Shown: positions 31,730 through 33,739 of the stretch, piece after piece
Layout of the letters: each line of letters opens with the position of its first letter
Position numbering within the stretch: position 1 is the first letter of the stretch
DNA from: Chitinophagaceae bacterium
Lineage (GTDB): Bacteria > Bacteroidota > Bacteroidia > Chitinophagales > Chitinophagaceae
Assembly (NCBI GenBank): GCA_020403455.1
Contig: JADBXP010000030.1
Location: 1-33,739 of the forward strand
DNA: 33,739 bases
Reading direction: 5' to 3'
The notes under the pieces: generated by a model
What the model saw: only the letters and a program-made list of their open reading frames with translations
Database searches by the model: none
Told to the model about the DNA's origin: nothing
Translations under genes and position numbers: made by a program

Positions 31730-33739
31730 ATGTGGCCGAAGGGAAAAAAAAGTTTGAGCATCAAAGTTCGGATGCTAGCTGTTGCATTGTTGGTTGGTTT
31801 AATGGCTTTTTCACAACCAACCATCTCAGGTTTTTCACCTCAAATTGGTTCTGTAGGAACATTAGTTTCTATCACAGGTACCAATCTTAATAATCCCACT
31901 AGTATTTTAATTGGAGGAATAGCTGCCATTCCCATCAGCAACGATGGAACAACTTTGGTTGCAATGGTTATGCCCGGAGCAACGACCGGGGAAGTGAGCG
32001 TGAGTTCAGCTGGAGGAACAGCCAATGGGTCAGGAAATTTTATAGTAATAGCATCCCAGGTACCAAATACACAGCAGGGCAACAAGTTGGTAGGTACAGG
32101 AGCTCTATGGCAGGGTTCCCAAGGCTCGAGTGTTTCTATAAGTGCGGACGGCAATACGGCAATAGTGGGAGGCGATGGTGATAATGGTGTTGGTGCAGCA
32201 TGGATTTATACACTTAGCGGGGGCGTATGGACGCAGCAGGGCAATAAGTTGGTAGGTACAGGAGCCGTGGGGGGGGGATACCAAGGCTATAGTGTTTCTA
32301 TCAGTGCGGACGGCAATACGGCAATAGTGGGAGGCTTTAGAGATGATAACTTTACTGGTGCAGCCTGGGTTTATACACGAAGCGGTGGCGTATGGACGCA
32401 GCAGGGCAACAAGTTGGTAGGCACAGGAGCCGTCGGGCCGGGATACCAAGGCTATAGTGTTTCTATCAGTGCGGACGGCAATACGGCAATAGTGGGAGGC
32501 TATAATGATAATAGCAATATTGGTGCAGCCTGGGTTTATACACGAAGCGGTGGCGTATGGACGCAGCAGGGCAATAAGTTGGTAGGTACAGGATCCGTGG
32601 GGCAGGGGCGACAAGGCTCGAGTGTTTCTATAAGTGCGGACGGCAATACGGCAATAGTGGGAGGCGATGGTGATAATGGTGTTGGTGCAGTCTGGGTTTA
32701 TACACGTAGCGGGGGCGTATGGACGCAGCAGGGCAATAAGCTGGTAGGTACAGGAGCCGTTGGGTCTGCACGACAAGGCTTTAGTGTTTCTATAAGTGCG
32801 GACGGCAATACGGCAATAGCGGGAGGCTATAATGATAATAGCTCTGTTGGTGCAGCCTGGGTTTTTACACGTAGCGGGAGCGTATGGACGCAGCAGGGCA
32901 ACAAGTTGGTAGGTACAGGAGCCGTTGGGTCTGCACGACAAGGAATTAGTGTTTCTATAAGTGCGGACGGCAATACGGCAATTGTGGGAGGCGATTATGA
33001 TAATAGTAATGTTGGTGCAGCCTGGGTTTATACACGAAGCGGGGGCGTATGGTGGCAGCAGGGTAACAAGTTGATAGGTACAGGAGCCGTAGGGAAGGGA
33101 GAACAAGGCCGAAGTGTTTCTATAAGTGCAGACGGCAATACGGCAATAGTGGGAGGCTATAGAGATGATAACTTTACTGGTGCAGCCTGGGTTTATAAAT
33201 ATTTGCCCCCTGCTCCAACGATCACAAACTTCACTCCAACCAGTGCAGCCGCTGGTGCCATTATCAGCATCACCGGAACGAACTTTACTGGTACATCTGT
33301 AATCACATTGGGCGGCACACCGGTTACCTCCTTTACGGTAGTTTCTTCTACATCTATTTTTGCAATTGTTGGAGCAGGTAGTAGTGGTGCAGTGAGTCTG
33401 ACAACTCCTGGTGGCAGCGCTTCACTAGCAGGATTTACATTTATTCATGCCCCTACCATTACTTCCTTTTCTTCAACTTCCGGTCCCATCGGTAGCCTAG
33501 TTACTATCAATGGAACTAACCTAAGTAATCCCACGGGTATTACGATCGGAGGTGTATCTGCTATTCCTATCAGTAACGATGGTACTACCCTGGTTGCAAT
33601 GGTTATGCCCGGAGCAACGACCGGGGAAGTGAGCGTGAGTTCAGCTGGAGGAACAGCCAATGGGTCAGGAAATTTTATAGTAATAGCATCCCAGGTACCA
33701 AATACACAGCAGGGCAACAAGTTGGTGGGTACAGGCGTA
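31730..33739 (+). CDS. FG-GAP/TIG repeat surface protein (partial, runs off the window)
   Basis: At least 670 residues, open at the right edge. A signal peptide covers about residues 1-30 (basic start, then MLAVALLVGLMAFSQ). A TIG/IPT domain follows (about 31-105). Next come seven tandem FG-GAP-like repeats of 54-55 residues (about 115-490), each with SVSISADGNTAIVGG and a GAAWVYT-type end. Two more TIG domains (about 493-572 and 573-650) follow, and a new repeat starts at about 660. Seven repeats equal one complete beta-propeller. No sorting signal is seen because the end is missing; export by T9SS is inferred from the neighbours. The frame is unbroken throughout. Confidence 0.85.
   Translation, partial: MWPKGKKSLSIKVRMLAVALLVGLMAFSQPTISGFSPQIGSVGTLVSITGTNLNNPTSILIGGIAAIPISNDGTTLVAMVMPGATTGEVSVSSAGGTANGSGNFIVIASQVPNTQQGNKLVGTGALWQGSQGSSVSISADGNTAIVGGDGDNGVGAAWIYTLSGGVWTQQGNKLVGTGAVGGGYQGYSVSISADGNTAIVGGFRDDNFTGAAWVYTRSGGVWTQQGNKLVGTGAVGPGYQGYSVSISADGNTAIVGGYNDNSNIGAAWVYTRSGGVWTQQGNKLVGTGSVGQGRQGSSVSISADGNTAIVGGDGDNGVGAVWVYTRSGGVWTQQGNKLVGTGAVGSARQGFSVSISADGNTAIAGGYNDNSSVGAAWVFTRSGSVWTQQGNKLVGTGAVGSARQGISVSISADGNTAIVGGDYDNSNVGAAWVYTRSGGVWWQQGNKLIGTGAVGKGEQGRSVSISADGNTAIVGGYRDDNFTGAAWVYKYLPPAPTITNFTPTSAAAGAIISITGTNFTGTSVITLGGTPVTSFTVVSSTSIFAIVGAGSSGAVSLTTPGGSASLAGFTFIHAPTITSFSSTSGPIGSLVTINGTNLSNPTGITIGGVSAIPISNDGTTLVAMVMPGATTGEVSVSSAGGTANGSGNFIVIASQVPNTQQGNKLVGTGV
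32072..33200 (+). repeat. Seven tandem 162-165 bp repeats encoding FG-GAP-like blades
   Basis: Unit starts, read at the CAGCAGG word, are at 32072, 32234, 32399, 32564, 32726, 32891 and 33056, giving steps of 162 or 165 bases (54 or 55 codons). DNA identity between units is high, and the variable part is a short loop (such as DGDNGVG or RDDNFTG). An eighth unit starts at 33707 in the next module. All steps are multiples of three, so the array is coding. Confidence 0.9.

Noticed and set aside
32105..33106. 333-codon minus-strand open frame opposite the repeat gene
   Set aside because: It mirrors the repeat period of the plus-strand FG-GAP coding array, has low-complexity Cys/Tyr-rich repeats and no signal or family; the plus strand gives a clear signal peptide and known domains.
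32072..33200. CRISPR-like array of direct repeats
   Set aside because: Units of 162-165 bases are in frame and differ gradually along their length; there are no short repeats with unique spacers and no cas genes.

Overview
The window reads as a chromosome segment of a Bacteroidota bacterium, most likely family Chitinophagaceae (inferred from gene content; no rRNA is present). The evidence is type IX secretion (T9SS) signals: a type A sorting tail, a gliding-motility type C-terminus and a PorP/SprF protein. Other support comes from TAnnTTTG promoter boxes, DUF1573, DUF1599 and BT_3928-like proteins, many Sec or lipoprotein leaders, and scarce Shine-Dalgarno sites. I see no tRNA, rRNA, CRISPR array, transposase or phage gene.

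Layout. 0.2-2.2 kb: minus-strand small genes (outer-membrane barrel, Crp/Fnr regulator, membrane protein, DUF6958-like protein). 2.3-9.1 kb: exported serine hydrolase, exported Gfo/Idh-type oxidoreductase, alpha/beta hydrolase and a large tricorn-like S41 protease. 9.1-9.7 kb: non-coding, carrying two copies of a dispersed hairpin repeat whose relatives lie at the left edge and near 4.8 kb. 9.7-17.6 kb: housekeeping genes (MBL hydrolase, T9SS-exported protein, DUF1573, ndk, NrnA-like phosphoesterase, FKBP isomerase, folP, DUF1599, DoxX-like). 17.6-19.9 kb: a visibly AT-rich insert with two overlapping genes, a SatD-like protein (cyclase-like motifs plus HTH) and a DUF3307 membrane protein, preceded by a 54-56 bp two-armed palindrome. 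19.9-25.4 kb: glycine-rich protein, DUF721, recF, pyrR, pyrB, coaD, NUDIX, pyrE and an exported CxxC protein. 25.5-26.8 kb: LEA14-like lipoprotein and WbqC-like protein. 26.9 kb to the end: a T9SS surface cluster with a 1244-residue PKD protein, its PorP/SprF partner, and a repeat protein cut by the window edge whose seven FG-GAP-like repeats look like one complete beta-propeller followed by TIG domains and the start of a second propeller.

How the genes work together. pyrR, pyrB and pyrE belong to pyrimidine synthesis; recF and DUF721 to DNA replication and repair; the last three genes form an export and adhesion unit. The least explained parts are the SatD/DUF3307 pair with its palindrome, the intergenic hairpin repeat family, and the duplicated propeller/TIG modules. 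Several genes have a promoter box only 4-7 bases before the start codon, which suggests leaderless mRNAs.
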